A stretch of 64,000 nucleotides of DNA, from positions 792,030 to 856,029 of the forward strand of contig NW_005199684.1 of assembly GCF_000372725.1 (NCBI RefSeq), given 5' to 3'. The position numbers were made by a program, and so were the translations under genes. Within the stretch, counting starts at the first letter, position 1, and every line of letters starts with the position of its first letter. A model generated the notes under the pieces. That model did not search any database. It was not told the DNA's origin and worked only from the letters and a program-made list of their open reading frames with translations. Below are positions 40,801-52,830 of this stretch, one piece after another. The DNA is from Emiliania huxleyi CCMP1516. Taxonomy: Eukaryota > Haptophyta > Isochrysidales > Noelaerhabdaceae.

Positions 40801-41766
40801 ACCCGGGTGGTGCGCCCCGCACCAACCGCAGGGCGACAGGCTCGAGGGGCCAGCAGCCGGCCGCCAAGCGGCGCTCCTCTCGCGTCGGGGGCCGCGGTGC
40901 GACCACGGCTCGCTCCTCCACCGCCGGGGCGCGCCGAGCCCTGCTTTGAACCACCCAAGCGCTCTCTGCTCACCTCGCACTTGATTCGTGCTCAGGGTTC
41001 GGCTGGCGCGGACAATAGCAGCAGCAGCAGCGAGACGGAGGACAAGGAGAAGGAGGCGGCTGTCCCGCGCGCGAGCGTCGGCGGGCGGGCGCGGCTCCGC
41101 GGCGTCGGCGGGGTGCCTCGGCTGCTGCTCCGGCTCGACGAGCTCGAGCTCTCCCTCCTCGACGTGCGAGTCAAGCACCACGTGCCGGAGGGCGGCGAGG
41201 GCGGCGAGGGCGGGGAGGCGGGCAGCGAGGCGGCGTGGGTGGCGGCGGGCGGCGCGTCGGCGGACGCTCTGCTCCGACAGCTCGCCGGGGGCGGCGGAGG
41301 AGAGCGCCGCCACGTTCTGGCCGCTGCTATGAGCGGCGACGAGGGCAGCGGCGACGAGGGCAGCGGCGACGAGGGCAGCGGCGATGACAGCGGCGACGAT
41401 GGCAGCGGCGCGGGGGGCGAGAGCGACGCCAGTGGCGGCTGGGACTCGGACGGCGACGCGGAATCGGCGCAGCATGCTCTCGGCGGAGGCAACTCCCTCG
41501 TCGCTGCGCTCGGCGGTGAGCCGCTAGCCGGCGCGGCGGGGGAGGAGGAGAGTGAGGACGACGGGTACTCCGTCTCCTCCGAGACGGAGGACGGGTTGTC
41601 GGACGAGGACGAGGGCGACGACGCTGGCGATCGCTGGACCGCGCGCGCCGCGGCGGGCGCCCTGGCCGGGAACTTGTGGCAGGGGGCTGAGTCCGAGGAC
41701 GGGTTTGGACAGACGGTGGTGGTACGGTTCGGAACCAAGCGGGGGCGCGAGGAGGAGGCCGCGTAA
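35741..41766 (+). CDS. FANCI-like Fanconi anaemia / interstrand crosslink repair protein, multi-exon
   Basis: This is a large helical-solenoid protein read through about 10 exons, one of which borders the assembly gap. The N-terminal stretch (MDLDELEGPLDEALRRAPGL) and HELARLAAAALPLADESDLP, TLVRTLVGCLSARSAGRVLR follow the layout of FANCI solenoid 1. The region APLQREALWRSAAATGFATA corresponds to the segment around the FANCI ubiquitination site. Acidic runs (poly-Asp at about 37817-37858) lie where FANCI is acidic. The C-terminal exon (from 40996, after a 67-nt GC-AG intron 40929-40995) has GGVPRLLLRLDELELSLLDV, the conserved FANCI end motif, then an acidic tail. FANCI with FANCD2 clamps DNA during crosslink repair. 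The start could instead be the in-frame ATG at 35690, which overlaps the MULE target duplication. Internal exon limits are approximate. Confidence 0.65.
36653..36721. repeat. (GCC)n trinucleotide tract in a FANCI-like intron
   Basis: About 23 units of GCC lie between two exons. Because it is intronic, its translation is not expected in the protein. Confidence 0.85.
37138..37237. other. Assembly gap (100 N)
   Basis: Exactly 100 unknown bases, the conventional size for a gap of unknown length. It lies within the FANCI-like gene, probably in an intron whose sides are pyrimidine-rich repeats. Confidence 1.
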
Positions 41767-42283
41767 GTACGATTAGTGTATTTCAAACGTTGGAGTTGTG
41801 GTGGCCCGTCCCGGCCCGCCCCCGGCCCGCATTGCGAGAATAGTCCGAGGAAGTCGCGACTGTGGCCGGGTGGCTGCTACCCGGCCCCCTGCCCGCCTCG
41901 AATGTGCGCAATGTCCCCAACGTGCTGCTGCACACTGCGGGGAGGCTGCGCTGCCCGCTGCGCGCTGGCCGCCCTGTTGCTCCCCGGCCGTGTGCTTCCC
42001 GCGTGCATATCCCGCAAAATGACTGTGGTCCCCGCGCTGTCGGAGCCTCCGGCGCAGCAGCCCAAGGGAAATTGGAAGACAAGGAAACCCGAACTCATCC
42101 GTGAGCTCCAGTTACATCCGACCGTCAACAGAAGAGTTCGCTTTGTTATCGGCGGGCACTCGCTGCTACAGAAGAGCAAGGCAATTGCTCGTCCCACGAG
42201 ACGCCCCAGCGCAACTGCCCTCAGTCTCGTGAGCAGCGTGAGCTCTTCCTCTCGACGCGCTGAGCCTCAGCCTGCGCAACACT
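41767..42283. other. Intergenic region
   Basis: Between the FANCI-like stop and the GH5 signal peptide. A plus-strand ORF spans part of it but lacks recognisable features. Confidence 0.4.
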
Positions 42284-45200
42284 ATGCTAGTCGTACTCAG
42301 CACCCTCGCTCTCGCCGCCAGCACCAGTGGGCCCGTCGCCGCCAGTTGGACCTCCCGTACGATCCATCAGGTGAGCCGGGCAGCACCCCGAATCGCCTCC
42401 CATCGCTGCACGTGATGAAGCAACTCTTTACTCGCTATCGTGCCCGCTTCCACAGGTCAGACAGCGACAGCTTGCTGACGCCGACGTCGCCGACTGGTTT
42501 GCGCCCATCAAGAATGGCATAAACCTCGACGTGGCACGGCCGAGCAGCGGCGTCTGGTTCAAGTGGCAGTACGATAAGTCGCAGATGCAGGCGATCGTAG
42601 AGGCGGGCTTTGCGTCTGTTCGCATATTCATGCCCTATGCCGCCAAGCTGGAGGAGACGCAAGAACAGATCGAAGACGCGCTGGACGCCGGGCTCTCTAT
42701 CGTCGTGTGCATGTGGGGCCTCAACGACTGGGCGAGCAACGTGGCGAAGGGCGAGAGGGAGATCGCCAACGGCGGGTCCAACGGCGAAGGGTGGGGGCCG
42801 CTAGCCCTCGCATGGAAGGTATGTGCGCCGCCCCGTCCGCTCACAGCACAACCCGTTGCCTGCAGCTACACATACTTCAAATCATTTGCGACGAGCCCAA
42901 AACACTCTAAATCTGACGAGCCCACCGCGGCAGGGCTTCTCCAATCGGCTCGTCTTCGAGGTGCTGAATGAGCCAGAAGGCATCGGCTTTGCCAAGACCA
43001 GCGCGGGCAACACCAACGCGATGAAGATGTATAACGCGGCGGTGCAGGCTATCCGCAACGCTGATCCCGACCGCCCGATTCTAGTCGGCAGCCCAGGGCT
43101 CAACGACGCCGAGCTTCTCGAGTATGTGACCCGGCAGAGCCTCCCGTACACCTTTCTTGACGGCGGCCATTTTCACAACGATCCGAACATGGGCGTGGCG
43201 ATCCACTTCTACGAGCCGAGGCACCCCTCAATAGTACCTGGCATCACCAACGCGCAGCAGACCAACTTCGCGATGTGGATCGGCAGCCTGACACAAGCGG
43301 ATTCGGAGTGGCGGGACGGGATCAAGGTGTGGCAAGCGCCGATCAAGCTGCAGTTTGACTTTGTGGACGATTGGCGCAACATGGTGGGCCACTCCAACAT
43401 CCCCGTCGCAACCACCGAATGGGGCTGCTGGATGTGGGAGAGCCGCAGCCAGAGCGACGACTTCCGGCGGTGGCTCGACTACACAATGGAGCAGTTCGCT
43501 GCGCACGATGTCGGCCAGATGTGGTACGTGGGAGTCATGTCCAACCAGTACGCCTACACCATTTTCGACTCGGAGACCGGCTGGGACGCCGCCATACTCC
43601 CCAAGCTGACGGGAGAGCAGCCGCCAACGAGTTGGCCGCCGATCAACCAGATGCTCAACGGCGAGTTCCTGCGCACTTCGTGGTCGGACGCGACGCAGGC
43701 GCTCCCGTGGGTCGCGACCGGCGTCCAAATGGTGATCATCGACGATTGCCGCGCTGCGTTTGGCACTTACGACTGCGGGGATGCCGGCTTCAGCGGCAGC
43801 ACCATGCTCAAGCTGGAGGGCACAGGCGGCCAGCTGTCGATTCAGACGTACCCTGCCGGAGATGGCACGACTGGCTCTCCGCCCTTTGAGGGAATCTACG
43901 GTCCGCAGGGCCGGACAATGCTGCACCTCACCCAGGGCGCGAGCTACAGCCTGCGGTTCCTCGCCGGCACCAGAGCGGGATCGCAAGGGGTCGTGCGCGC
44001 GCGGCTCAAGGCGGCAGGAGGCGCCTTGATCCACCAGTTCAATGCGATCACGGTCTCGGGCCCGCCCACGGCCAGCCACCAACTGAGCTACACTCATAGC
44101 GCCGCCGACGCGATGGACGTGCGCCTCGAGTTCGACTTTGGAGCGGCACAACAAGTTATCTACCTCGACAAGGTGGAGCTTATCCGGCAGGCGGGCTCCG
44201 ATCTGTCGCCGTCGACTGCGCCGTCTCCACCGCCATTGCCATCCCCGCCTCCGTCGCCATCTCCACCGCCATCCGCTGCGCCCTCACCACCACCATCCGC
44301 GACACCCTCGCCGCCACCGTCTCCATCGCCTCCGCCATCCGCTGCGCCCTCACCACCACCATCCGCGACACCCTCGCCGCCACCGTCTCCATCGCCTCCG
44401 CCATCCGCTGCGCCCTCACCACCACCATCCGCGACACCCTCGCCGCCACCGTCTCCATCGCCTCCGCCATCCGCTGCGCCCTCACCACCGCCATCCGCGA
44501 CACCCTCGCCGCCACCGTCTCCATCGCCTCCGCCATCCGCTGCGCCCTCACCACCACCATCCGCGACACCCTCGCCGCCACCGTCTCCATCGCCTCCGCC
44601 ATCCGCTGCGCCCTCACCACCACCATCCGCTGCGCCGTCGCCGCCGCCACCTCCTGCTCCACCGCCGCCCTCGCCGCCTCCGCCGTCAGGGCTGCCGCCA
44701 CTCTCGCCCTTCCCGCCGTCGCCACCGCCGCCGCCGCCGTCGACGCCGCCGCCCTCGCCGTCGCCACCGCCCTCGCCCTCGCCCTCGCCCTCGCCCTCGC
44801 CACCACCGCCGTCGCCGCGGCCAATGCTGACACCACCGTCGCCGGTGCCGGTGCAAATGCTACCACCACCATCGTCCTCGCCACCGCCACCGCCGTCAAC
44901 GCAGTGCGACCAAGCCCCAATGCAGCTCACGCGCCCCGCCTCTGCGGGCGACACGCAGATCTCAGTCAGTCACCACCGATGCAGCCTTGGTGAGGGCGAC
45001 ACATTCATCCTCGGGAGCGAGACTCTGACTATCACCAGCTTTGACGGATATGACCGCCGTCGTTCGCTCGTTGCCACTGCCCGCTTGCTCTCCGAGACGG
45101 ATGTCACCGTTTCCTTCACACCAGCACTGACGAGCAACTACCCTGCTAGCTTCACAGAGACACTGTCGGCGCCGTCACCGCCTCTCTCCTCGCCTCTCTC

Positions 45201-45429
45201 GCCGCCGTCCGGCGCACTCGAGCTCTCCGGAGACGATGGCAGCGATAACTTCCTCCTCCTCCTTCTCGCCGTAATTCTCGCGGCGCTTGTTGGTATCCTC
45301 ATCATCGTTGTCGTTTTGGTCGTCTTTGTGCGGCGCGCCGGGGAGGCTCGCCAGGCTGAGCGGCAGCAAAGGGGGAAGAGCCCCGCAAGCTCGCATGGCG
45401 AGCGGGCGAGCGTTCACGCGTATCTCTAG
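42284..45429 (+). CDS. Membrane-anchored GH5-family glycosidase (cellulase-like) with proline-rich stalk, 3 exons
   Basis: Exons are 42284-42370, 42456-42818 and 42934-45429 (981 residues); both introns are GT-AG and phase 0. A signal peptide is present (MLVVLSTLALAASTSGPVAA). The GH5 barrel shows GINLDVARPS, VRIFMP, LVFEVLNEPEG (acid/base Glu after Asn), VAIHFYEP and VATTEWGCW (nucleophile Glu). A jelly-roll CBM-like domain follows (about residues 420-600, to VIYLDKVELI). Then come a 200-residue Pro/Ser stalk, a small beta domain, a transmembrane helix (FLLLLLAVILAALVGILIIV) and a short basic cytoplasmic tail. The enzyme probably cleaves beta-glucan or mannan at the cell surface, or remodels the alga's own wall or scales. 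Confidence 0.85.
44262..44640 (+). repeat. 66-bp coding minisatellite in the GH5 stalk
   Basis: About five and a half in-frame copies of a 66-bp unit encode the 22-residue repeat containing PSPPPSAAPSPPPSATPSPP. Copies are almost identical, with an A/G difference in the fourth, which implies recent expansion. Confidence 0.9.
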
Positions 45430-46084
45430 CCTGGAGAATCATGGCTAGATCAGGTGACAGTGCGCGCGTGCCGAAGCGAGCAGCGTGGCGAACGACCCTG
45501 GTCGAGTGTGTGTGTATTATCAATTGTGCATGTGCCATGCGTGTCGGGTGCGTGTGTGTGTGTGTGTGCCATGCGTGTAGTGTGTGCTGGTGGGTGGTGT
45601 GTGTGCTGGTGGGTGGTGCTCTAATGCTCACTCATGTGCGTCGTGTGTGATCTGCTGTGTGTACTCTGTACGTGTATGTTCTCGTACGTCATGTGTGTTA
45701 GTGCGCGTACCGTGGATCTCGTGTGTGTGTTTGGTGCATGATGTATGGTGTGCGTGCCTGTGGGTGGCGTTCGACAGTTTTAGGTCTGGCACGTATGTGT
45801 GGTGCAGTCGGCCGTCGAGATAAATTAAAAATGGTCAAACTCTGAGACGAGATGGGAGATTTAAAAACGGATTTAGACATTTAATAAGCGAGCAAGCGCG
45901 ATCCTCGGGTGTGCCGGAGTCGACCGCGGTTGCGCGGACCGGTCGAGCGTCGTGTTATTTTTTGCTTGTGAACGTATATGGGCGTGCGATGCCGGAGAGG
46001 ATAAGAGGTAACCACAAGCCGCTACCCACAAGAGGTACGCACGCACACGAGCTCCCAACGAATATGTTGAGCACCAGACCCTCC
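45430..46084. other. Intergenic region with (TG)-rich sequence
   Basis: Contains TG-rich simple sequence at about 45505-45760 and a retroelement tail at 45822-45872. No gene. Confidence 0.6.
45822..45872 (-). repeat. LINE-type 3' tail, family 2, copy 2
   Basis: GATAAATTAAAAATGGTCAA and CTCTGAGACGAGATGGGA match 19055-19165. Confidence 0.55.
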
Positions 46085-49000
46085 TCAGCTCGCGCAATTC
46101 GACATGAAAGCGAGCAAGCAGAGGTTGGAGTGGATGGGCTCCTGCAGCTCGCACCAGCCAGCCTGCTGGTGCTCGCGCAGCGCGCGCAACGCCGGCATCG
46201 CCGCCGGCGTGGTGAGGAGCGCCTCGCCGTGCAGCCGCAGCAGCACGTGCAGAATGGCCTGCACGAGTTCAAAGTCGCGCCGCGTTTGCAGCTGCCGCAC
46301 CAGCAGCGCGAGGGCGAGGACGAGCATCCGGCCGGAGTCGTCCTCCCCGAGCGCGCGGATCTCGAGGTCGAGCGCCGACGGCCCCAGAGTGAGCAAGTAG
46401 TCGGTCACGGCGCTCGTCGCCGCCGCCGCCTCGCTGCTGCCGGCCCCTTCTCCAGCACCGCCGTCGCCACCGCCCGGCCCGAGCGACAAATGAGGCTCGG
46501 CTGCCAGCAGAAGCGCGCAGAGCGCCGAGTGTGCGCCGAGACCCTGCTCCCGCATCCGCCGCGCGCGCGCGCGCTTCGCCTTTGGCCCGTCGCCCTCTTC
46601 GGCCTCGGCCGGCGCCGGAGCCGCAGACGCGAGCAGCTCAGCCGACGAGGCGGGCATCGAGGCGGCGGCGGCGGCGGGGTCGGAGGGGTCGACGAAAGTG
46701 CGCTCGACGCCGTCAAGCGAGGGCAGGAAGAAGGGCGCGAGCGCCGGCTTCTTTGGCGGCTCGACCGGCTTGTTCCGCTCGTTGATCGCGTCGAGGTTGA
46801 CGAGCGCGTTCACGTGCGACGCGGGCAGCCGCGAGAGGGTGAAGAGGCGAGGGTGCAGCTGCGACTCATTCTCCGAGAGCGAGGGCAGCGCGCCGCCGCC
46901 CTCCTCGCCGCCCAGCTCCGCCTCCTCCATCGGCTCGTCCTCGCCCTCCTCCTCCTCCTCCTCCTCGCCGTCGCCCTCCTCGTCCTCCGACTCGTCGCCG
47001 CCGTCGCCTCCCATCGCCGTCGGGAGCTGCAGCGGCGTCGGCCGCGTGTCAGTCACTGCGCCGATGAGAACCTCTTCGAAGAGCGGCCGCGACGCCCACA
47101 CGCAAATGGCCTGGCTGTCGACGTGCGCCGTGCAGAGGAACTCACCCCCGGGCGAGACGGTGATCGACGTCGCCGCGTACTCAAACGAGTACCAGCCGAT
47201 GAGCGCGCCGGACGGCACGTCGACGACGCGCCTGTCAAATGCCAAGACCGACTCCCTCAGGGGAGGGGCGGGCGCTCGGCAGGTCCACGCCTCGGCCGGG
47301 CGGCGCACAGCGTACAGTCGAGCGCCGACGAGAGGACCCAGCGCGCGTCGGCGCCCCACGCGACGTCAGTGAGCGTGTTCGTGTGCCCCTCGAGCCGCCG
47401 CACGAGCCGCAGCGCCACCGCGTCCATCACGCGGACCGAGAGGTCGTCGGCGGCGAGGGCGACGAGGGTCGAGTCGCGCTTGTGGCGCAGCATGCCGCAC
47501 GCGCACCCGACGTCCGCCGTCGACTGCAGCTTGAGGGCGGCCGGCGCCCACAGGCGCAGCGTCCCGTCCCCGCCGCAGGAGAAGAGGGTGCGCCCGTCAG
47601 CCGCCGCGGCGAGGCCGCGGACTGCGCCCTCGTGCCGCTCCTCGGCGGCGGCGGCGGCGCGCGGCTTGCCCGACTGCAAGTTGTACCTGCGGCGGCGGCG
47701 AGGCGGGCACGCGGCTCGGTCCCCTTCCCCCCCTTCTCAGACCGGCGGGACGAGGGCCGGCCGGGATGGGGCGGCGCTCACTTGTCGATGGCTCCGATCG
47801 CCGAGCCGAGAAAGGCGAAGTTGCCGCACGCCGAGATGGCGACGGCGGTGATGGGCGCCGCCGGCCGCGCGGCGAGCGTGTGCGGCGCGAGCGCCTTTGT
47901 GGTCGTGTCCCAGCTGTAGGCGACCGGGCTGCCGGCGTGGCACGTGACCACATTCGCCCTATGGCTCGCGGCCCGCCGGTGATCACACACGCGACTCTGC
48001 GCAAGACCGCCCTCGCCCGCCTCGCCCCGCGCCAGTCTCGCTCGCGCCGCTGCGACGATGCGAGCGCGAGGACCGGCGGCAGGCGCCGCTCCCGCACGCT
48101 CGTCTCGTGCATCGAGCGCCGCTTCGTCTCGCGCCCCTGCGACAGCTCGCAGTCCTGCTGCGCCGACCAGATGGAGCTGCGCCGCAGCGTGCGGTCGCCT
48201 CCTGCGGAGAGGAGGTGCGTCTGCCCGCCTGCACGGGGAGAGGTGCGCGGACGTGTCATCGGCGTGTGCTCGACGGGGAGAGAGGGAGGCGCGTCCGCCC
48301 ACCCGGCCCGCCGCCCACGTGCAGCTCGTCGTCGTGGAAGCGGACGAGCGTCGGCGGCGCCGCGTGCCCCGCGCGGCCGCGCAGCGCAGAGAGCTCGCCA
48401 GAGTGTAGGTCGCTCGACCACATGCGGAGAGAATTGTCGGCGGCGCCCGCCGTGAGCAGCTCCGGACGGCCGCGCAGAAAGTGGCACGAGGCGACGCCGC
48501 CCTCGTGCGCGCACGGCTCGAGCGAGAGTCGGGCGCGCCTGCGGGACGTGTACTGGACGCGTCCCTCTGGTGCCCCCTCGGGCTCGGCTCTCGCTCTCTC
48601 CTCTCGAGAGAAAGCAATCGCGCGCCGCTCGAGGTGCCAGACATGGAGCGCGCCCGAGGCGGCGCCGGAGACGAGCCACGGCTGGCCGTCGGTCCGGAAG
48701 GCGAGGCAGCGCACCTGTTGGGGAGGAGCGACGACCGTGGGCGGGCGAGGGGGCGGCGGGCGAGGGGCGGCGGGCGAGGGGGCTGCGGGCGAGGGGGCGG
48801 GCGAGGAGGGGGTGGCGCGCCGCGTCTCCGTGCGTGTGGCGCAGCTCGAGGAGAGTCGTGTCGAACTTGAGGTTGTGGAGGAGCAGGCGGCCTACTCACG
48901 TCCCTCGGCCCATTCCTCAAAGGAGGGTGGTGGCGAGCTCCAAGCCGGTGGAGCAGCAGCAGGCCGTCTGCGAGGCCGACGCCGACGACGTCGAGCGCGG

Positions 49001-49663
49001 GCGACTGCTCGAACGCCGTCACCGCCGCCCTCCACCCGTGCTCGAACTCGTGCACCCGCTTGCTCGAGCGGAGGTTCCACAGCTGCGGGAACGCGGGCGC
49101 GGCAGAGGGCGGTGAGGAGCGGTGTCGGGAGAGGTGTCGGCAGAGGTGTCGGGAGAGGCCTGCATTCGCCCATCCGGCGCGCCAAGCAGCACCTTGTTGA
49201 GGTAGGTGGCCGGGTGGCAGAGCGCGCTGGCGGCAAATCCAGGGTGGAGGCGGCCGGCGACCTCCCCCGAGGGGAGCTGCCAGGCGACAAGCAGCCCAGT
49301 CGCGTCGACCGACACCACGCTCGAGCCCATCGCGAGCAGGTGCCGCACGGGTGCCGTGTGCTCGCCCTCGAGCGTTGCCACCAGCTCCGCACGCTTGTAC
49401 ACGACCACGGCGGTCCCGCAGGCGACGAGGGTGTAGTCATCGTGCGCGCCGAGCGCGGTGATGCCTGCCGGCAGCGACGGCCCCACGAAGACCTGCCGCA
49501 GCTTGGCGCAGTTGTAAATCTGGAACGTGCGGCCGAGCGACGCTGTCACGAACGTCTCGCCTCCGTGCTGCACGACCGCGACCGGCAGCCCGGCAGAGAC
49601 GAGGCCGACGGCGCGGTACGGGACGAACAGCTCGCCACCCTTGGTGGCAGAAGGGACGGACAT
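46085..49663 (-). CDS. UTP21: UTP21 / WDR36, small-subunit processome WD40 protein, multi-exon
   Basis: The ATG at 49661-49663 gives MSVPSATKGGELFVPYRAVG, then LGRTFQIYNCAKLRQVFVGP, the conserved UTP21 start (PYRalG, G..FQIYN..kLrl.fVG). WD40 blades follow in successive exons (DNSLRMWSSDLHSG, GDGTLRLWAPAALKLQ, LSSALDCTLRVWDLPS). The C-terminal UTP21 domain is clear: PLQLPTAMGG, KPALAPFFLPSL, DLEIRALGEDDSG and LVRQLQTRRDFELVQAILHV, with the stop at 46085-46087. An acidic insert (Glu-run) lies before the C-terminal domain. UTP21 is a UTP-B subunit of the U3 snoRNP processome, needed for 18S rRNA maturation in the nucleolus. Intron positions were inferred from frame changes and are not exact. 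Confidence 0.85.
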
Positions 49664-49767
49664 CGGCGGCTGCGGTCGCGGTGCTAGCACCGCAGCGAAT
49701 GCCGCGTGCCCAGTCGGGTTCGGGCTCCGAGCCCAGAGGGAGCGCAGATTCCTGCTGTTCTTTGTTT

Positions 49768-49900
49768 TGAGCACTTGAGCACTGGATAGGGTCGATTCCG
49801 CGTGGTACGGGACCCCTCGATCGTCTCGCCCTCCCTCACTGGAGTGCTCATTGGGGGGGGTCATAACAAACACGGTACAGGATCGAGGTGCACGCTGCCG
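49768..49900. repeat. Dispersed repeat R4, inverted copy 2
   Basis: Reverse complement of 26235-26375. It lies about 100 bp upstream of the UTP21 start and therefore in its 5' flank. Confidence 0.8.
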
Positions 49901-51422
49901 AAGCAGTGTCGTCCCCCCTCTCCCCGACGGCGATGCTCCAATCAGCGGATAGAAGAATTTGGCAACCCGTGAAAGCCCGCGAAGCGTTCACCGTCGTCTC
50001 AAGCGCCGCAAAACATGATAGCTCGGCTTATAAGTCCTCTGTCGAGTCGCCTGGGCAAGAGTCCGACAACGACAGCTTGCCGGGCCAGGGCTACACGTCC
50101 AGCCACGCATCGAGTGACGAGCAACCAGCAATCCTGCTCCTCGACGACAGCACATCGTCCTCGCATGCCAATCAGAGAAGGCAGGCAAGCCATCCCAGTG
50201 ACACCCGATCGACCCACAGCGATCCCACGGCTGAAGATCCTGGCGCGATCGCTAGTTGTTGCGCCCTGCGAACGACTACGGTGTGCCTGTGCAACCCACG
50301 GCCGCTCAAGCCGGTGTGTCTTTATTCAACGCACGGTGTGCGTGGCAGGAACGACAACGATAGTGGTGGCGCAACTTCGCCGAACTCGTTCACTGCTTGA
50401 AAAGGCTGCACAGAGCGCAGTATGAGCTCGAGCGTTGGTCCATTCAGACTGCGGGGGCAAATGCATACGCCACAACCACGCTCCAGACCGCGCTGCTGAT
50501 CCGGCAAATTGGAGGACCTCGTGCCTCTCGGCTTCTCTTATGCGTGATGCCAGCAGAAAGGTCGCTGATTCATGCTCAAATGCGGCACCGCGAATCTTCG
50601 AAACAGCTGCCGCTGGCATCCGCCGTGGACTAACGAAAACTGCGATCTCAGTGCCCCAGCACGCAAAATTTTCTCTGCGGGGCTACCGCCCCGCACCCCG
50701 CCCGGGATGAATTCACACCTCTCAGCTGCTGTCACCTGGAAAACTCATCGGATTTGGGCCACTTGCCTGGGCGACCCCGGACCCTTGGCGGACGATCATG
50801 GTGCCCCCCGGGACCCCCCGTGCGGGGGCCTTCAGGTTTGGCCTGGAAATTACCCTGCGACCGCCTGGGTATTTTGTCGATTCCTCAATTTTGCCTCAGA
50901 TTTTGCCCCAGACCAGCTCTCAGACTCAGGCGTCAGGGAAACTCGCGAGTTTCCAGAATGGAGCACCAAACACCCTCTGTTTTCCCTGGAAATAAACGGA
51001 AACGCAAAGTGCTGGGGACCCTCTGTTTTCCTTTTTGTTTGCCGGAAAACCTGGTACAGGCCAAGGTGTGACCGATCGAGCTACAAGGGGAGCTTGTTCA
51101 GCAGGATCCGGGATAGTCTGACGCACTACCTCACTGGGCCTGAGATCATCGAGACAACACCCTGAAAGTAGATCGATGTTTTGTTGTGTTTGAAGAGCTG
51201 CGAAGAAAGAAAAGTGGGAAGGAAAGAGAAAGAAAGAAAACACACAACCCAAGGGAGGGATGGGAGGATAATAAATAAATAAATAGAGCAGTCATCTCCA
51301 GGAGAGATGGGCGACGCACGAACACAGAGGCACGGATGGGAGGACGGCAGAGGCACCTGAAACGAATTCTTTCCGGAGAATAGCCTGGCTGCACCTCCAT
51401 CGCTCGGCACTGCGCGCCAACA
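49901..51422. other. Gene-poor interval with lower GC
   Basis: Plus-strand ORFs at 49888-50400 and 50572-51165 lack any recognisable domain and have mixed codon character. The part 50690-51120 has lower GC than the genes. At 51165-51300 there is an A-rich block with AATAAATAAATAAATAGAGC, another retroelement-like tail. Confidence 0.4.
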
Positions 51423-52830
51423 ATGTCGCTGCTGATCGCCTGCCTCCCGCTCGGCCTTGCCACCGCTCCTCGCGCGCCTCCGTCGCCTCTGGCGATGGCG
51501 ACGATGGCGCCGCCGCTCGCACGCGTCGCGATGTCGGCCAGTGCAGTCAACCTCGATGCCGCAGCCGTCGACGCCGCCGCCGCCGCCGCGGTGCTGCCAC
51601 CGACGCCAAAGACGAACGCAGTCAGCCGCAAAGTCTTCGGCATCACCTTCGCGCTGCTCACCGCCTTCGTCGTGACCGGAATCTACCCGCTCGTCATCTC
51701 CGCCACCATCTACTCGAAGCTGTTCGACAACGAGCGGCGGCGGGCAAACGACTACGTGGTGCAGTGGTGGGCGCGCACGACGCTGACCCTCTTCGGGGCC
51801 AAGGTGGCGCTCGAGGGGCAGGAGAACCTTCCTCCGCCGGGCGAGGCCGTGATGTACGTCCCGAACCACTGTTCGTTCCTGGACATCTTTTCGCTCTCTG
51901 GCTTCCTGCCGCGCCGCTTCAAGTACATCTCCAAGATTGAGATCCTGCGCATCCCGCTCGTCGGCTGGGCGATGGGCTTTGCCAAGCACATCGCGCTCGC
52001 GCGCACCGATCGAAAGTCACAGCTCAAAACGCTCAAGGAGGCGGTCGAGACGCTCAAGGCAACGCCACCTCCTCCTCTCTCCGCCTCCGCCTCCTCCCTC
52101 TTCCTCTCGCCGCTGTCTCCGCATCTGTCTCCTACCCATCTCCCCTGCTCTCCTCTCCCACTCCTGCTCCTCTCTCTCCTTCTCCCCCACCGACCGCGAC
52201 CCAACTCCGCGCCGCCCCCTCCGCCCCTCCGCCCTCCTCCCCTCTCAGGCGGGCAACTCCCTCGTCACCTTCCCCGAGGGGACACGCTCCAAGGCCTCCG
52301 CCGCCCGCCGCCCCTCCCTTCCCCTCCTCCCTCCTCTCACCTCTGCTCCCCTCCCTCACCCTCCCCTCCTCTCCCCTCCCTCCCCTCCCTCCTCTCCCCT
52401 CCCTCCCCTCCCCTTCCCCTCCCTCCCCGCTCCTCCCCCTCCCTCCCCCCTCCCACCCCACCCCCACCCCTCCCCCCCCCTCCGTCCCTCCCGGCAGGAC
52501 GGCGTGCTCGGCAGCTTTAAGAAGGGCCCCTTCACCATGGCGGCGCGCGCCGGCGTGCGGATCGTCCCCATCTCCGTCGTCGGCGCCGCAGCTCGCGACT
52601 TGGCGTACTCCTCTGCGACTCCTCCCCGGAGCCGTCTCGGCACCTTCCCTGTAGGCACGCACGTGTTTGGGACGGGCGCGCTGCCGATCGCCATCCCGCG
52701 CGGCGTGCGCATCATCGTCCACCCGCCCCTCGACGCGCCGGTCGCCAAGCAGGAGGACGAGTCGATGGCGGCCGCGCGGGCGGCGGTCCTGTCGGGTCTT
52801 CCTGCGGCGATGAGGCCAGCCGAGGCGTGA
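51423..52830 (+). CDS. 1-acyl-sn-glycerol-3-phosphate acyltransferase (PlsC/LPAAT), plastid-type, 3 exons
   Basis: Exons are 51423-52058, 52249-52293 and 52498-52830 (337 residues); both introns are GC-AG, phase 0 and made of pyrimidine-rich repeats. The N-terminal Ala-rich leader (MSLLIACLPLGLATAPRAPP) fits a signal plus plastid transit peptide. One membrane helix follows (FGITFALLTAFVVTGIYPLV). The catalytic motif is NHCSFLD, followed by KYISKIEILRIPLVGWAM, and across the splices FPEGTRSKDGVLGSFKKGPF, the glycerophosphate-binding motif. The enzyme adds the second acyl chain to make phosphatidic acid. The middle exon is only 45 nt and encodes the FPEGTRS motif. Confidence 0.9.

Noticed and set aside
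42284..45429. Treating the Pro/Ser stalk as a separate hydroxyproline-rich wall protein
   Set aside because: The frame is continuous from the GH5 barrel through the stalk to the transmembrane segment.
45505..45760. CRISPR-like or regulatory tandem array
   Set aside because: Only TG-rich simple sequence without regular spacers.
49888..50400. 170-codon plus-strand ORF
   Set aside because: No domain or signal sequence, and it begins in repeat R4; codon pattern is not persuasive.
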